Positions 63,305 through 64,000 of a stretch of 64,000 nucleotides of DNA are shown in pieces. Both the position numbers and the translations under genes were made by a program. The notes beneath the pieces are model-generated. The model made no database searches. It saw only the letters and a program-made list of their open reading frames with translations, and was not told where the DNA came from. The stretch is taken from assembly GCA_039881145.1 (NCBI GenBank), contig JAYKKI010000133.1, positions 2,622,501 through 2,686,500 of the forward strand, given 5' to 3'. Source of the stretch: Druceiella hillmani (Eukaryota; Arthropoda; Insecta; Lepidoptera; Hepialidae). Position 1 is the first letter of the stretch. Each line of letters starts with the position of its first letter.

Positions 63305-63624
63305 TTTGTAACACACACTGGAATAGAAAACAGCACTCTCTCCGCATACTATCGCGTACACACGTACTCGCAAATAAAAACATATAATAACACAAACAAA
63401 TACACACACACGCACTCAGTAGGCAAGCCCATACATATTAATTTATTTAATTATATTCGTAGTTTGCCTCACGGATGTTTGAATTCATTCAGTGATCAGA
63501 GATTCGTTGTCCCTGGTTCTACTTTCCAGCACCAACCAGCTCGTTACCGCCCTCTTTAAAACGTCAAGTGCATTGCAGTTATACCCGGTCTTTCGATAAT
63601 TCGTTGTATTTTTTTTGTGTAAAA
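63301..63624. other. Mixed-composition stretch, nothing identified
   Basis: Includes an ACACACACGCAC patch at 63403-63415 and a less AT-rich segment at 63480-63590 (GTTCTACTTTCCAGCACC, CAGCTCGTTACCGCCCTC). That segment could be transcribed or exonic but has no long open frame. Confidence 0.35.
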
Positions 63625-63740
63625 TGTATATAGTATATTGCAATATATTCAGTAGAATGTATACAGTATATTACAATGTATTCTGTAGAATGTATACAGT
63701 ATATTACAATTTATTCAGTAGAATGTATATAGTTTATAAC
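63625..63740. repeat. 33-bp minisatellite, 3.5 copies
   Basis: TGTATACAGTATATTACAAT followed by RTATTCAGTAGAA, starting at 63625, 63658, 63691 and 63724 (exact 33-bp spacing). Confidence 0.95.
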
Positions 63741-64000
63741 ATATTTAGATCTAGTTATAGGTGGTAGCTATCTACGCCTAACTCTAGTTCTTATACCATG
63801 GATCTTTTCTGGTATTGTATAGTTGTTTTTATCTTTGTATTTATGGAGTCTCGTGAATAAAGTTTGAACACATATCTCTAAAATATTTAGAACTCCTAAA
63901 TCCGCCATAAAAGCAAAAAGGTTCGATTAAGTTGTATTTTAATTTTAATTGGAAGGAATTAAGACTAGCCTTAAAGTTAATATAATCAGCCGCATCAAAA
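63741..64000. other. AT-rich end of window, nothing recognised
   Basis: No repeat or coding feature seen. Confidence 0.5.

Noticed and set aside
63210..63415. Two minus-strand frames near the mariner right end
   Set aside because: Their core is (TA)n translation; the remaining residues are short and differ between the two frames.

Overview
The window looks like gene-poor, strongly AT-rich eukaryotic DNA, most likely from a moth or butterfly (Lepidoptera). This rests on remembered families of dispersed repeats. One begins GGTTCCG, carries an AAAAGGAAAAAGGAATCC block and a CTGTCTGTCAAG block, and ends TACGGAACCCTCG...GTTCC...TTTTTT (16590-17035, 40345-40745). Another has an AATAGGAAAATGGAACCC start and a TTCTCGGAAACCACT middle (five copies). 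A third runs from GCCCGCGACTTCATTC to TTAGCGCGGACAA (three copies). I found no intact protein-coding gene, no tRNA or rRNA gene and no CRISPR array. Most open frames are short, begin with TTG or GTG rather than ATG, or are translations of microsatellite.

Layout. 1-1871: a direct duplication of about 720 bp (offset 1149 bp) carrying a possible exon fragment on the minus strand. 2490 to about 47150: a tandem array of eight diverged units of one large repeat, 4-10 kb each. Conserved blocks recur in a fixed order, and units differ mostly by block deletions, local duplications and transposon insertions. The unit at 10381-20335 is the most complete. 46870-48490: a satellite of about 140 bp, which seems to have expanded from a short stretch inside the array. 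49511-49630: a 24-bp minisatellite.

49640-54830 is mostly featureless AT-rich sequence with a (TA)n tract and a diverged 212-bp-offset duplication. 54837-56480 is a giant, almost wholly alternating purine-pyrimidine microsatellite with a (CATATA)n core. 58391-58740 holds three copies of a 114-bp repeat that stays in reading phase (38 codons each), the most gene-like unexplained stretch here. 61540-61785 is a foldback element related to three others at 9661, 23211 and 47308. 62517-63247 is an internally deleted mariner transposon embedded in a (TA)n tract. 63625-63740 is a 33-bp minisatellite.

The parts do not form a genetic pathway. The window records repeat amplification, transposon insertion and local duplication, as expected of heterochromatin, a sex chromosome or another low-recombination region; which of these applies cannot be told from the sequence. 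All alignments were done by eye, so borders are approximate unless an exact offset is given.
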